DNA of 64,000 bases from Opisthocomus hoazin (taxonomy: Eukaryota; Chordata; Aves; Opisthocomiformes; Opisthocomidae), in contig NC_134416.1 of the NCBI RefSeq assembly GCF_030867145.1, forward strand, positions 96,697,183 to 96,761,182. Direction: 5' to 3'. Below the pieces are notes generated by a model. The model made no database searches and had not been told where the DNA came from. It saw only the letters and a program-made list of their open reading frames with translations. This document shows positions 13,236 to 26,336 of the stretch, in pieces. Every line of letters starts with the position of its first letter. Positions within the stretch are counted from its first letter, which is position 1. Position numbers and translations under genes: made by a program.

Positions 13236-15399
13236 GTAAAAAGAAGACAGATACTTGTTCTGGAAAGGTCCTTACCATATAATGTCAGTTGGCTAGCTAG
13301 CTGTTATGAGAAAGCACTTCTTTGCTACAAGAGGAGCATGGACTCGTTTGCCAGAGTGTTTCCATTTCACAGGGAGAATGGCTGAGCCACCCTGTTGCCA
13401 TCAATTGCTTAGTGGTATTGCACCCACGTGAGACTAAGGTAAGGAAGCCTTTATTCTGTATTCTTGTGCCTCTCTTCTGGCCATGAGAGAAAGCACTGAT
13501 TTACGTGTTACAGGGCAAGGTCTCAATGGTGTTAATTAAAAAGTAGCTAGAAGTTCAAGATCCATCTTTGCGATATTTCATTCCAGAAACTGCCTCTGCT
13601 TGGAACTTTCACGTGTCCATTTGATCTATACCTTATCAGATGTCATCTAGCTCTATTATGATTCAGATATCATTAATTAAAAACTCACCAAGGAGCAGAT
13701 TCTGACAGCTGCTAACTCAGCAATGAAAAACCTGTTCAAATATTAATAGTAATCAGTGAGCAAGATCACTTCTTTAGTATGGTGCTCTTGTGCCCTAAAG
13801 AACAGGCAGCAAAGGGAGGAAATCTTTACACATATATGGATACTTCAGAACAGATTTTTGGATGTCTTTAGACATCTTTTTTCATCCTGCTCTCAAATAT
13901 GGCAGCTCACTAGAGAAAGACAAAGGTGTCTGTGAAGCCACCATGATGGTTCCCAACCCATTGTCTCCTCAGTGCCTTGAGAGTGGACAACTCACAGAGC
14001 TTTCCTCAGCCTCTCTTGTCTACTGATGACAAGAGTCCTTGCAGATTAGCGGCTCTCAGATTGTAGCAAGAAGATCACAAGGCATCAGAAGATAGCCCAA
14101 AAAACCATGAAAAATAATTAAAAAATCAGAACAGACTATGCATGGATTCCCAGGGAAGCAGACAGGAAAACAGGACAAAAAGTAAACTACTGAAGTGACA
14201 TATGAAGTTTAAACTAATTCAAATTGGTTGCAAGTGAAGACCAGAATAATATCTTCATAAGCTTGTCCATGGATTTAAAAAAAAAAACAAACAACTAACA
14301 AAACATAAAAACACATGATCCTTCACTTTATAAAGCTTGAAGAGCCATGGGCTGGAGGACAGAGATACACAACCCACACAGATGGACTTCTGGCCGAGCA
14401 GTGTGCACCCAGCTTAGAAGGTTTCTTCCTTCATAGGATTTAGGTAGAGGGTCTGGTAGCACGTGCACACTTGATGGAAAACAGCTCCTCCTCAATTACT
14501 CAACGGTTAAGACAGAAAAAGAACAGCTCACTGTGAAACAGATCTGGAAGAGTGTTAAAATTAGCTATGGATGTTGAAAGCACCTAAATGTATGCTAGCT
14601 GGATTTACCTATAGCCAAAGCTTGATGTTTCAAAGCTTCATTTTAGCCTCTTGTAAGGGTCTCCTTGATTCTCAAGGAATCTAGAGTCTTTTTTTTTTTT
14701 TTGAAAACAGAGGAATGCACCCACTATGGTGTAATGAAATATCTATTTAAAATTAATGAAAACACATACAGTCACATACTGGTTCTCAGGTATGACTAGC
14801 TTTCTAAAGCTAGCTGATCCAATTGATCATATAACAGAGAAAGGTTCTGTCTGTGCTGGAATATTTGACTGTTTCTATAGGAACAGTTATACTACTGTAG
14901 ATTTTATAGTGATACTGCAGCCATTAAAATGGCATCAATCTTTGCATGGCTATGATTGTTCTAGATTAAAAGAAGCCTTTTCACTGTAGGTAAAACTCCT
15001 TCCAAAGCAATGTAGTATAAAGTGAAGAAAATATTCTGGTTTTGCAAAAGGAATTGTGCTGATATAAAAATAATTGTATAAATTGACACGTTAGTGCATG
15101 CAGAATTATTTTCCATGTGAAAAAAATTCTTAGATAAATTCCTTTGAAGGAGAAAAAAAGCACAGCACAGAATAAAGGGAGATTAGAAAAAGGCAAACTG
15201 AGAAAGAGAAGAGAAAGAACAAGACGAGTCACTGTTCAGCTTCTGTTGTGCTCATACTTGATTTAAATGAGGAAAGGTGCTATACTAAGACGACCATTAT
15301 CTACGCAATTTATTAGTGATTTGCAAGGGAGAGACTAATAAATTACTTAGATTAATGCGTGTGCAGGGAGGTCTAAGCATTTTAATGATGCATTGCATT
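13236..15399. other. AT-rich spacer, no gene recognised
   Basis: Short A and T runs (for example near 14,277 and 14,690) and no open frame over 83 codons. Nothing resembling a gene or an identifiable repeat. Confidence 0.6.
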
Positions 15400-15404
15400 C
15401 TGTA

Positions 15405-15490
15405 AAATTACAGGTCTGGAAGGTGCCTCAAGAGGTCATCCAATTTAGAACACTCCTCCAAGGCAGGAAGAACTAGATCTGTTTCACTGC
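15405..15490 (-). mobile_element. Degraded CR1-like LINE 3' fragment, antisense
   Basis: The stretch contains GGTCTGGAAGGTGCCTCAAG, then AGGTCATCCAATTTAGAAC and CTCCAAGGCAGGA. This is the reverse-complement pattern of a CR1 3' end (GGAAGGGACCTC, AGGTCATC, GGCAGG), with many substitutions. It has no terminal ATTCTGTG repeat and no coding part. It looks clearly older than the three plus-strand copies. Family assignment is from pattern memory. Confidence 0.5.
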
Positions 15491-18084
15491 TTATGTTTAT
15501 TTGCTCAGCATTTTCCCAAACTTTGTGTGTTTATGGAAGACTTATGTCCATACTTCTAACCAAATTAGTTCTATTTTTTATTTTATTGCTTTGTTTGTAT
15601 TATCATATCAGAACAACAACAACAACAAAAAACTTATGAAAATGTAAAACTTATTTCTCCACCAAGCTTAATGTAATAAATCCCCATTTTTGTGCAAGTA
15701 TAAGATAAGGATATTACAAAGGTGCAATAGAAGTATTTATGTTACATGAACTTTTTAGATGGGTTGACCACAACTCACAAGTTAGACCAAAGTAAGATTA
15801 TGTCATCAATTTATGTAATACTAATACTAGAACTTATAATACTATTGTATAAATACACAGGAAACTCTCAGCTTGAGATGAACTATAAGGTATGTTCAGC
15901 TTTTAGTACACCTTCTGATACAAAAGATAAAGGAACAACAGAGTCCAGAAAACATGAACACAATTGTTTAGAAGCATATCATACACATAGTAATGCATGT
16001 GAAAAATTAAGACCATTTAGTATACAGAGAATGATAACTGCAAATATGGTCAAAGTTTAATTTGGTAAATGGCATGGAGAGAGCAAGAGGGGCTCATACC
16101 TCTACTGTTTTCTCTAATGCAAAACGGAAAAGAAATAACCTATTTTAATAAAAAGCTGTATGTTCAAAACCAATCAAAAGAAACAATTTATGTACCTTCT
16201 AACATTTTAAAATAAGAATTTTGTAGCCATGATTTTCTAAGCATGTAAGAGAAACTGAAGTTCTAGTGAGAAGTCTTTTTAAGCCAACTAGTGTTGCTAG
16301 CAAAAAAATGTTAAGACATACAAGGCTACTTCAGCTGCTTTGAAGAACATGTGTGTCTAAAAGCTTGTCTGGCTTTTCCAGTTGTACCAGCTCATCTGAT
16401 CAAAGATACCACCTTTTCCTACTTAGTTTTCCAATTAGCTTTTATCACCTACAGGTGCAATAGTCACAATGCATATATATGTTAAAGGATAGCGATACTT
16501 GTGGTTTAGGATTTCCGATAGCAGTATTGCTCTCTGAAAAAAGGCAGGGGACTACATTTCATATCAGCATTATCACTCTTTATGGCACATGGCTTGTTTA
16601 GCGAATAGAGAAGAAACCTTTCATTGTAATCTTACTGCTCACCACTTCGTATGAAAGTCACCAGTCACTGAAAAAACAGACAATTCTATCATTTATAGCT
16701 GTTCGTTTTACAGAAGCCAGAAATATCAGTCAGTTGCATGTTTATCCCAGCACAGCAAACTACCCTTTCTCCCCACCTCCTTTCCCATGCACTTACTCAA
16801 TGCATTCAGTAAGTGTGTTAACAAAAAGCCTGCTGACAGCCTTCTGAAGCAGTTCTGCTTCTTCACGGCTGGTCCTCAGCTTCAGCTGCCACCACGTTCC
16901 CGCAGTGGTAACACTTTTGGGAGCAGTTCTGTTTAGTCTATGCATGGTGTTCTGACCAGCCTTGTTCACAAAACCTCAATATTAATACAAGCAAAACTTC
17001 ATTTCTTTGGGATGTTTGCAATATTAATTTTTTTTCACAGAATAGTTTATTACCTAGTTTAAAACAATCTAAAAAGCTTACAATAGGTGGAAATATTAAT
17101 ACTCTTAGATACAGGCAAATATTAATATTTAGGATATATCTATTTTCTGAACACCATTTAGAAATAAAAATACTGCTGATGAATCAATGAGAAACAATAA
17201 TGTTTTTAAAGACATTACAAGGAAAGAATGTGCCTCATAAATGAATTATGAAGGAGTTAATTAATTTCACCACGTATGAAAAAGGAGGAAACTAGATTTT
17301 TATCCTGCCAAAGCAATCACAGTTGGAGAGAACTGATGGCTTAAAGCTAGTATAGAAAAAATGGTGTAAAAAGAGCAAAGGCTTGATTACTCTTACTTTA
17401 GTAAAAATGAAGGAATATATTTTTGAAGAACTCCTTGTTATCAGATCTTTATTAACAGATATAGGAAATTATTTTGAATCCTTCTGTTGGGCTTGATACC
17501 ACATTTAGGGAAAGTCCCTAAAAAAGCCCAGCAGATATTTTGAAAAGTCAGTATAAGTATTTCCATCTATAAATGTTATATATAACAGATATGAAACAGA
17601 ATGTTTGTGTTAAATAGTTGTTACATTTATCAAATACAGCACAAGACGTAACAGTGAAGAATGAAACCCACAATGAGGGTTAGAATTTGAGAGCCTGTGA
17701 GCAATTATAATCCTGGTAGTAGATGGAGTGAAATGACTGGAAATTGAAATTTTTTCACCTCAAAAGGATAAAGACACATGCCTATGACAAAGAAAATATG
17801 GCAAAAGTTAAGCCAGTGAATTACAAAAAAAGAAAACAATAAGGTAACTTAATTACTCTGTACTGCTATTTTATCATAAAAATTGGTCTGGGCTCTAGTC
17901 AGTCACGGAGTGACACTTCGCTGGTGAAAAAAGGATCACAGTAAATCTTCTCCTAAATGTCTCGAAATCCTAGCTCTTTACAACCTAACATTCATCTTCA
18001 TTTGTAAGAAATAAAATATTTTGACGGTACGATAGATTTGTCAGACCTGTGCAATATCTTTTGATATTTATCCTACTAAAAAGT
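15491..18084. other. AT-rich spacer, no gene recognised
   Basis: Very AT-rich with a short (AAC)n at about 15,611-15,628 and a 104-codon plus frame (15,746-16,060) rich in Ile, Leu, Tyr and Lys with no recognisable domain. I see no splice-framed exon or RNA gene. Confidence 0.55.
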
Positions 18085-18338
18085 AGGGCAATGGGCACAA
18101 ACTGAAGCATAAGAAGATCCATATGAACAAGAGGAAGAACTTCTTTCCTTTGAGTGTGACAGAGCACTGGAACAGGTGGCCCAGAGAGGTTGTGGAATGT
18201 CCTTTGCTGGAGATATTCAAAACCCGCCTGGACAAGGTCCTGTGCAGCCTACTGTAGGTGACTCTGCTTTAGCAGAGGGGTTGGACTAGATGACCCACAG
18301 AGGTCCCTTCCAACCCTGATCATTCTGTGATTCTGTGA
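18085..18338 (+). mobile_element. CR1 LINE, 5'-truncated 3' end (copy A)
   Basis: Starts at GGGCAATGGGCACAAACTGA and runs through the end of the reverse-transcriptase reading frame and the short 3' UTR to GGTCCCTTCCAACC and CATTCTGTGATTCTGTGA. Severe 5' truncation is typical of CR1, which lacks a poly(A) tail and ends in a short repeat of about 8 bases. The frame is interrupted compared with the copy at 25.8 kb. The tail reads CAACCCTGATCATTCTG instead of CAACCCCTACCATTCTG, so this copy belongs to a different subfamily from the 25.8 and 33 kb copies. Confidence 0.93.
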
Positions 18339-21300
18339 AAAAGGGAAATCAGTTAAATCAGAAATTATGACTTCTAAGTGAACTACAACTTTAATACCAC
18401 CCCCAAGATGGCTGACTGCATTTGTTTTTCTCCTGTAACAACAATAATTTTTACATTGCATTGTTGTTAGACCTGGTCTTTAACTATGACAGAAGCTTAG
18501 AAGTTAGTAACTGGAATCAATAGCAGAAACAGACAATAGTTCAAAGTAATTCTACTTTGTAGAATTTAATTTTTGTAGAATGTAATTTCAAAGAAATTCT
18601 ACACGACAAACACAAATGGAATGTAAGCCAAGTGACAAAATACAGTATGTATTGCAGCAAGCTCAAAAAGAATGTTATTTTTCTGACAAAATGTAGGGAC
18701 AGGTTGTGATCGCAGTGGTATTGATTCATGGCTCAACATGGCAAGCAAAGTCTGTGAAGAATGTTCTAAATCAGCAGACAGAGCTTGAAGCAACATGTTA
18801 GCTGAAATACCCAAGAGAGGAAAAGTTGCTTTTATAGTGAAATGGCTTTCTGTCATGCAATTTCCACGGTGTGATGGAGATGCTAAAATTCCATATTTGG
18901 CTAAAGGACACAATTTCGTCCTAATCTTCACTGCATGCTGCAAAGATAAGTTGTCACATGAGCTGCTGTTGTTCCTATGGAAGGCACCTTTATAAAGCCC
19001 TTGCAGACATGACAAATCAAAAGCTTCTTAAAACTTGTACAAAATTCCAAACCTATTTGACAATTGTCTAAGTCTAGGGGAAATCTGGGCCAATACAGTC
19101 AGTAGGTGTCATGCAGGAAATACTGATGTTAGGTGAAAGTATTTGAATAGCAAAAAATCAAGTAATTCTTTCCTGAGACCTAATATGAAATCTTTCACTA
19201 AGAAGTTATTGATAATTTAAATTTTAGTGCTTAACTAAAAACATCCAACTTTTGTTAGTAAATGAACTGAAATGGGTATCTATGGCATCCCTCTTATCTC
19301 ACTATGGCATAACCTCTTATCGACATGAATGAGACAACTGGTCAAACTTCAAGGCTATGCACTAATAACAATGGCAACTGGAATGACGTAGCTTTCTACC
19401 TGCGAAAGCATTATTTTGGGTTATTAATTGGCACCAAGGGGCAGAATCATTATAGCAAAATTCAAAAATAGCTTGTGTCCCAGAAGTTAGTAGACATTTC
19501 CTTGGAGTCCTGCTAACTGAATACAGCTCCTGTCCCATATTATCTGCTCCTCCTCTGTGAGAACTGAGAGACAGGGATACAGCGTAAGCCATGCTGAGCA
19601 CATGATCTGTAAACTTGTTTCATGTACAAACTCAACAGCCCTTTATTCCAGAATGAAAGCATGCACAGATGATGTCTTCAGTCTTGTGTACAAGTATTGG
19701 CAAAGGGGCTAAGGACTAGAAAGACTTGGAAGCTGAAGTCCTTCTGTGTTTTTTCTGTGTCCTGTCTTTGGAAAGAGCAGCTGAGACCCTGGAGGGAATG
19801 TGGAACACCAAGTGACTCCGCGGGTCCTGAATGGTCTCCCAACTGCTGAACATCTTAGGAAGCAACTGGCTCTAACCGGAGTTAACATTCCAACGGCAGA
19901 ATGTGCTGGATACCTTTCAGGGTCAACATCAAAAACTTACCACTGTTATGGGCAAGGGTTCCGCTCCAAGTAGCCCATTCATTAAAAATAGGAAGCTGCG
20001 ACTACACATGAAATTAGCTGCTAGATCGAACAGAGCAGCAAACAAAAACATGAGGAGCAAAATGTTGGCAACAGTTGCATTTTGCTCAATTAGCTTACTG
20101 TGGTACAATGGAGAAAAGGGGATATACCAAGTAGGGTGAAGGAAAATAAAAGAGTCTTCTAACTGAAAAATTGGAGATGATAGAAAAAAAATAAAACCAG
20201 TTTATTTACTGTCCTCTGTCCATAGAGCATCGCTGCAGCTGCTGCTTCTGTGCTGCTGAAAGCCAAGTGTCTTCCCAGGCGTGGCAAGGAATTTGACTTT
20301 CTGATTATGTGCAAAGGGAACACTAGGAAACTTTGTTCCACGTTGGTCAGTTCTTCCCCACTGCAGCAGCTCCTGGAAGAAGGCAAGGCTGGGAATTCAT
20401 GGCTGTGAATCCTCACAAAATTCATTAGGACTAAGCAACTTCAGGATTGACATCTGTTGCTACTGTCTAGGTAATAGCTAGATTATGCTAATAGCATAAT
20501 CAACTAGGATGACAATATGGGCCAACTGGTACTAAAGAATGATAAATCCTCATGTAGAAGTTGAACTCCCTGAGCAAAACCATTCACTTACTGATCCGAA
20601 CAAATCACCTATCAGACAGAGAGACCACAGGCAATAGTGAAATATCTGCAGAAAGTGAAGGATGTGCTGAAAAGACCAATCTGGAGACAAAGCCTTGACA
20701 AAACCTAGAGAAAGGAGAAATCATTATAAAAGTATATACCTAGAAATAAACAAATTAGATTGCAAAATGTGGCTTTGGTACCAGAGACCACCTCTTGCAG
20801 CAGCAGGTGGTGATGGGGAACCATGCCATGGGTCTCAAGAAGTCTCCTTGGGAATCTGGAAAGCCTTTTCTGAACAAATCTGTTCTTCCCAAATGAAGCA
20901 AATATGGGGGATCTGTTTGGGCACTCATGCGGTCCAGATCCACTGCAGCAGAACAGCCTTTACTGGTACCCTGACTGAAAAGCCTGTATGTCCTGGAAGT
21001 GTCTCTTTATTGAGCTCTCACATGAACCTGGAAAACCTCAGGGTCCAATTGTAAATACCACGTGGCTGAAAAACATATACTCCTTTCAAAGCAGTAAAGT
21101 CGGCAGGGACTGAATGTATTCTTGGGGAACAACCAACCTACCAAGACTTAAGTCATATCAAAACAACGGACAGGAGTTACATAGGTTGCTATCAAAACTA
21201 ATTCCCTAGCACCAGATGCAAAAGTATTGTAAATATTTTTAAAAACTGTCAGTTTTTAAATGACTCAAGCTGCAATTCTGTTTTCTGTATAGAAAAGGAT

Positions 21301-22772
21301 TTAGGCATTTTTTGTTTGTTTGTTGCATAAGCAATTACTCAAATTTCTTCAAACCCTGTTACAAGATACTGATTGACAGAAGTGATACAGACGTAGGGAT
21401 CCAAGATGCTTTCCAATCTGGGCAACTAGTATGCTGATGAAGTTACATGAATACCGGTACAGAAGCAGCAGAACTGATTTAAATGCCCTCTTCTGGAAGA
21501 TAACTCTTGAAGCAGGATGCCATTTGTTTTAAGCTTCGCTTTTGATTGACTTTTCACTTTGTCTAGGCTCATAAATTGCAATTCTGTTTTACTCATGGCT
21601 CTTGTGTGCTGCTCTATGCCAATTCTTGCATGGTATTTTGACAACTGATTGTAGGCAAGCCAGTACAGTTAACAGACAATTACTGTTAAAGCAGAAGGAT
21701 AATTGTCAACTGAACTTAACACTGCTTCGATACTAAGTGAACAGTTTTCTCTTTAATGTAGTACGGGGTGTGTCAAAATGCTTGGTATGAATAAGTGACA
21801 TAATGTAAGGCTGTTTGCTGATCTATTGGCAATCATTAGCGTAATAGCTTAGCTTAATTGGTGACCTATTTTTCTGAGTTTCCATCATGATGATACACCG
21901 CAGTGGTCTGTGTTTAAAGATACACACAGCACATTTTTCTCTGTATGCACAGTGCATTTTTTCTGCGGACATGCTAGCGCTTTTTAGGCATGAAGAGCAG
22001 ACGTTGCTCTCACAGAAGTTGTCTATATATCGTCATCAAATGAGGTATCACTGACGCCTTCAACGCATAAAATGTCATGATGTTGGAATACTGTCCAGCA
22101 GTAATCATCCACACACAGAGACTGTCGATAGCGTTGGTAACATAAGCTTGATAGGGGCTCACCTTGCTGTTGGCTGCCTTTTATTCTATAACATCCCCTA
22201 AACAGGAACAAGAAATGGGCAGATCTATGGAGAATATCAGGCTTGGCGTAGAAGCTTTCCTTTAGGGCTTAACATGGTTTGTATACAGAGGTTTTTGGTA
22301 GTATGGTACATTCAGAATAATGGAAATGATCTGACACAAGCCACCAAGTAGGCTGCACCACTCAGTTGCTTAGTTTAAAAAGCCAAAACTAGAAAAAGAA
22401 GATTCTGGAAGCCTAAGAAGGAAATATGTACAGCGTTAAGCTCTTCATGCTTTCTGAAGTGTAAGCAACAACTGTGTTACAGCCCTTGCTTTGAAGCCAG
22501 CCATACTAACTCTTCATTGCTTCAGTTGATCTAGATCACTGGAACCCAATTTCTTAAATTAAACTTACAAAGACTTGAAACCGGATGGTTTGCCTTGTAA
22601 GGATTAACATGTAAGACAGTAGCAGGTGGAATTCAACAAGAAAAGGAAAATCTTGAATTTGTCTCTTGAGCTTTTGTCATAAAACGCTCTTAAAGCTAAA
22701 GAAAGACTGAGGAGACATATTTAACCCATCATCAATTAAGATGAACTCATCTAGTGCTGCCAGTCTCCTTAC
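18339..22772. other. AT-rich spacer, no gene recognised
   Basis: The longest frame is 138 codons on the minus strand at 18,599-19,015, with a 66-codon plus frame opposite part of it. Neither shows a domain I recognise, and no codon bias can be judged by eye. The rest has only short frames and AT-rich filler. Confidence 0.5.
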
Positions 22773-22797
22773 GGGGGGGGGGGGGGGGGGGGGCGGG
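22773..22797 (+). repeat. Poly(G) run G21 followed by CGGG
   Basis: Twenty-one consecutive G, one C, then GGG. It can fold as an intramolecular G-quadruplex on the plus strand. Long pure G runs are unstable in length and hard to sequence, so the exact count may be wrong. Confidence 0.95.
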
Positions 22798-25787
22798 AAT
22801 CACATCCCTCTTCTTTAGTCACCTCGAACCATACCCTAATCAAAACCTAGTTTTCAAAAATTCAGGGATGACAATGTTACACGACCAAGAATATGTAATT
22901 TGATCTGTTGTGAAAAAAGGAGCACACTGCAGAACGTCTAAAAGGGAAGTTTTTTTACAAGCAGAATGAGAGGTCATGCCACCTTGAGAATAACTGGTTA
23001 AAAAAGCTGAGTAAATCACCAATAGATGCTTCAGCATGCATTGTCCTACACTTAGGATTTCTGGATATGATCCATCCAGGCTGTGATCTTATAATGAATG
23101 TGCACATTGTTTTCAACCAGGCACAGTAAATTCAATTCAGAAAGTCTCTGAAGCACCACACACATTTCTGCCTACAAAATCTTGGACAAATAGGAAAATA
23201 CTCTTCACAAGATCAGTATGGCTTCAGTGTTAATGGTGGTAATAGAAAATCTGAAATTAGAGTGTGCATGTGTGTGTCCATTTATGTGTATGCATAGTTC
23301 ATCACAGAGACAACAAGCATTTCTGAAAACCTGGATAGTAAAAGCAATGGGACGACTTGTCTGAGATGCAGCGGAGTGGTTCAGCTGCCAATAATTGTAC
23401 AATAATGTAGAATTATGAGTGCCTAAGTGTAAAAAGAAAAACCAACACTTCATTAGACGGAGGTTAGTCAACAGATGGCATATAGACCACCAATAGTCTA
23501 TAAAACATCAGACGGCTGGTGTAATTTCTACACATAACAGAAGTGTCCTTGACATTGACAAGTCAGTACATGCCACGCAGCAGAACTGGAAGATGGATTT
23601 TTATAGAGATATCACATCATCAGAATGGTGAGAATTAAAAAAAAAAGTGGTTTGGTTATAAATAAAATCAGGATGGTTAACATTTTTGGTAAACGATATG
23701 CATAAACACACAAGTTAGTCTGTAGGTTATTAAAAACCTGCTTGATTTGTTGCTGAAGATTTGACAGTTATGGCCACATAAGCAGGAACACTTTAGTTGC
23801 AGTGACCATCAAACACTGGCCCTTTACAGTTTTTGGCTTAAGCATACTAAACCTCTCCTTGCAGGTGCTAAGAGTGTCCGTGAAATGCTATGTCCTGGTG
23901 TGTGCTGGCAGTGCTGCTCTAAGTTTAGAAGGAAATGCAAGAATGTGGAAGGTCTTACTAGTGGAAGTATGGAGATAATATTTTCAAGTAGACTGGGAAT
24001 ATTTTACATAGGTGATAGGTAGTTCGTCTGCTATCAGATACTAAAAAATTCAATTTTTCAGAAAATTCGAAAAAACAATGAAGAGGCAAAGCCAGAAGTT
24101 CCAAAAGCTGCCAGAACTCGTACAACGAAAAGAGAACTTGTTTTTATAATGCAAGGAAGTGTAGCACATAGGCTTAGTACTGTTCAAGACAACTTTTCGA
24201 AAAGACATGGATGCTTCTGCAGAACAGGGGAGAGACAATAATGATAACAGTTGCAAAATGCCTCAGTGCTAGCCTACAGATAAAAGAGATGCGTCCTGAG
24301 CTTGGCGAATAATTTGAAATTGACAAATGTTGCTATAACACAAGCACCATTTAGATCAGAAACCAGATAGCAACTGGAAGGTGGTACACATTAATAACTT
24401 CGATTGCTTTCCTTAACTGCTACAAACTTAAAAGAAGCCTTGTCATCTTAAAAGCACAGTAGCAAACTGGTATGGCCTTCTCTACTCCTTGCCACAAGTG
24501 CATCTGCCTTGTTTTACAGATTAATTCCGAAAACCCCGAAAGCCTGCTGCAGAAAAACAGCCTTTGTAAGAAGCAGTTCTTACAGGCTGGCTAGGCTGAA
24601 GAGAAGTCCATATGCATTTTCTTTTTGAGTGTTTTCCATGTGGAAGTCTTGTCCTCACACTATCTTCATGTTCCATGTTTTGGTTTCGGAAATGAACACT
24701 GAAGCTCATGACCAACTATAAGAAGGGAACTCCATTGTAAAAACGTGGTTGTTGGGTGCTTTCTGTGGTGTTTTTTTTTTAATAATTGAAGGTTTTTTTG
24801 GTTCTGAGCAAGGAGACAACTCAGATTGACCACGCAGGTCAGTATTATCTCCTGTCTGGTAGCTTGTTCAAACTAATTTAGAGTCTCCAGTTTACTTCTC
24901 CTGAAAGCTTGTAAATATCAGCAATTTTAAATCAAGCTGTTGCCCTGCCTTCCTTAATGTCTTATAGAAATGGGGCAAACTCGGTTTTTGTTTTCCTCAC
25001 TTAGCCAATAGCAAATGCTGCAGGAAAAGAACTCAAGCAGTATTGTTTGCATATTCCTTCAGGGGTGAAAGACGAGGTGACATGCGACACTTCTCAGTGT
25101 GGATACTGAAAGAGAGGCACTGGGCAAGCTACTTCCCTCAGAAGAGACCTCTCTTGACAGGAATAAAGATCTTTGTGCATTGATACACTGATTTTAGAGA
25201 GAACATTCAACTGGACTAAGACACAATACAAGGAAAACCAAATAACATTCAAATGAAACAACACTTCTCTTAGGGCAGGCATTTATTTTACTGGGGGGGC
25301 AAATGTTTTTGAATGATTTGCTTACATAAAATTAAATGCTTTTACATATATAGTAGGTACAGAAATTAAGCCTGATTTCAACATCTTTAGTTTTTAAAAC
25401 TCCCGATGAGCTACTGAAATAAACTCTAATTTCAATCTCGGCCTTTGATATTTAGCAGGTCACAGCACCACTAAAATATCTTTTACATGAAGAATAAAAT
25501 TTTTTCCTTTCCTGCATTTACCATTGCAATTGGTGCAAAAACACTTGCAGAGTGACAAAAACCAAGACAAGCAAAGCAGGAGTTGAGGATGGAGAATACG
25601 GCTATTGCCTAACGACAGGCTTCCAAAGTCGGCAAACTCATGCAACTTTTCAAGGATGTGCAATGTTCTCCACATAGACAATTCCTACCTTGTGTGTTGA
25701 GGGTTTGGTTTTTTTTGAGTTTCAAGCCTCAAATGATCAAGAAGAATGAGACTAAGAAACTTGATTTCCTAATGGCAAAATATTAAA
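22798..25787. other. AT-rich spacer, no gene recognised
   Basis: No frame over 88 codons, no recognisable repeat and no RNA gene. Short runs only (T9 near 24,772, G7 near 25,293). Confidence 0.6.
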
Positions 25788-26336
25788 TCTCCTTCCCCTC
25801 TACACTGCCCTGGTGAGGCCCCATCTAGAGTACTCTGTCCAGTTCTGGGCTCCTCAGTTCAAGAAAGATGAAGAGCTACTGGAGAGAGTCCAGCGGAGGG
25901 CTACAAGGATGGTGAGGGGACTGGAGCATCTCTCCTACGAGGAGAGGCTGAGGGAGCTGGGCTTGTTCAGCCTGAAGAAGAGAAGGCTGAGAGGGGACCT
26001 TATAAATGCTTATAAATATCTCAGGGGTGGGTGTCAGGAGGATGGGGCCAAAGTCTTTTCAGTGATGCCCAGCGACAGGACAAGGGGCAATGGGCACAAA
26101 CTGAAGCGCAGGAAGTTCTGTCTGAACATGAGGAAGAACTTCTTCCCTCTGAGGGTGACGATGCACTGGAACAGGCTGCCCAGGGAGGTTGTAGAGTCTC
26201 CTTCTCTGGAGATATTCAAGACCCACCTGGACAAGGTCCTGCGCAGCCTGCTGTAGGTGACCCTGCTTCGGCAGGAGGGTTGGACTAGATGACTCACAGA
26301 GGTCCCTTCCAACCCCTACCATTCTGTGATTCTTTG
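25788..26336 (+). mobile_element. CR1 LINE, 5'-truncated, with open RT C-terminus (copy B)
   Basis: About 550 bases of a CR1 element, from CTCCTTCCCCTCTACACTGCC to ACCATTCTGTGATTCTTTGA. It carries the last part of the ORF2 reverse transcriptase plus the 3' UTR. The 3' half closely matches the copy at 33 kb. The 5' truncation removes the endonuclease and most of the polymerase, so the copy cannot move by itself. Confidence 0.96.
25813..26256 (+). pseudogene. CR1 ORF2 reverse transcriptase, C-terminal fragment
   Basis: An uninterrupted 147-codon frame encodes the C-terminal end of the CR1 ORF2 polyprotein. Signatures are the [13 protein letters not shown] start, the [17 protein letters not shown] segment, the [21 protein letters not shown] segment (written here in parts) and an arginine-rich WNRLPREVV region near the end. 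It lacks the catalytic YADD-type polymerase core, which lies upstream of the truncation point, so the apparent Met start is internal to the original protein. The open frame shows a recent insertion, not function. The overlapping plus and minus frames at 26,031-26,322 are shadows. Confidence 0.92.

Noticed and set aside
12770-13282. 170-codon plus-strand frame
   Set aside because: It lies across the LTR remnant and its composition follows the repeat.
18599-19015. 138-codon minus-strand frame, possible degraded transposase
   Set aside because: I looked for hAT, mariner and zinc-finger patterns in both strands and saw none. Left as chance until a search shows otherwise.
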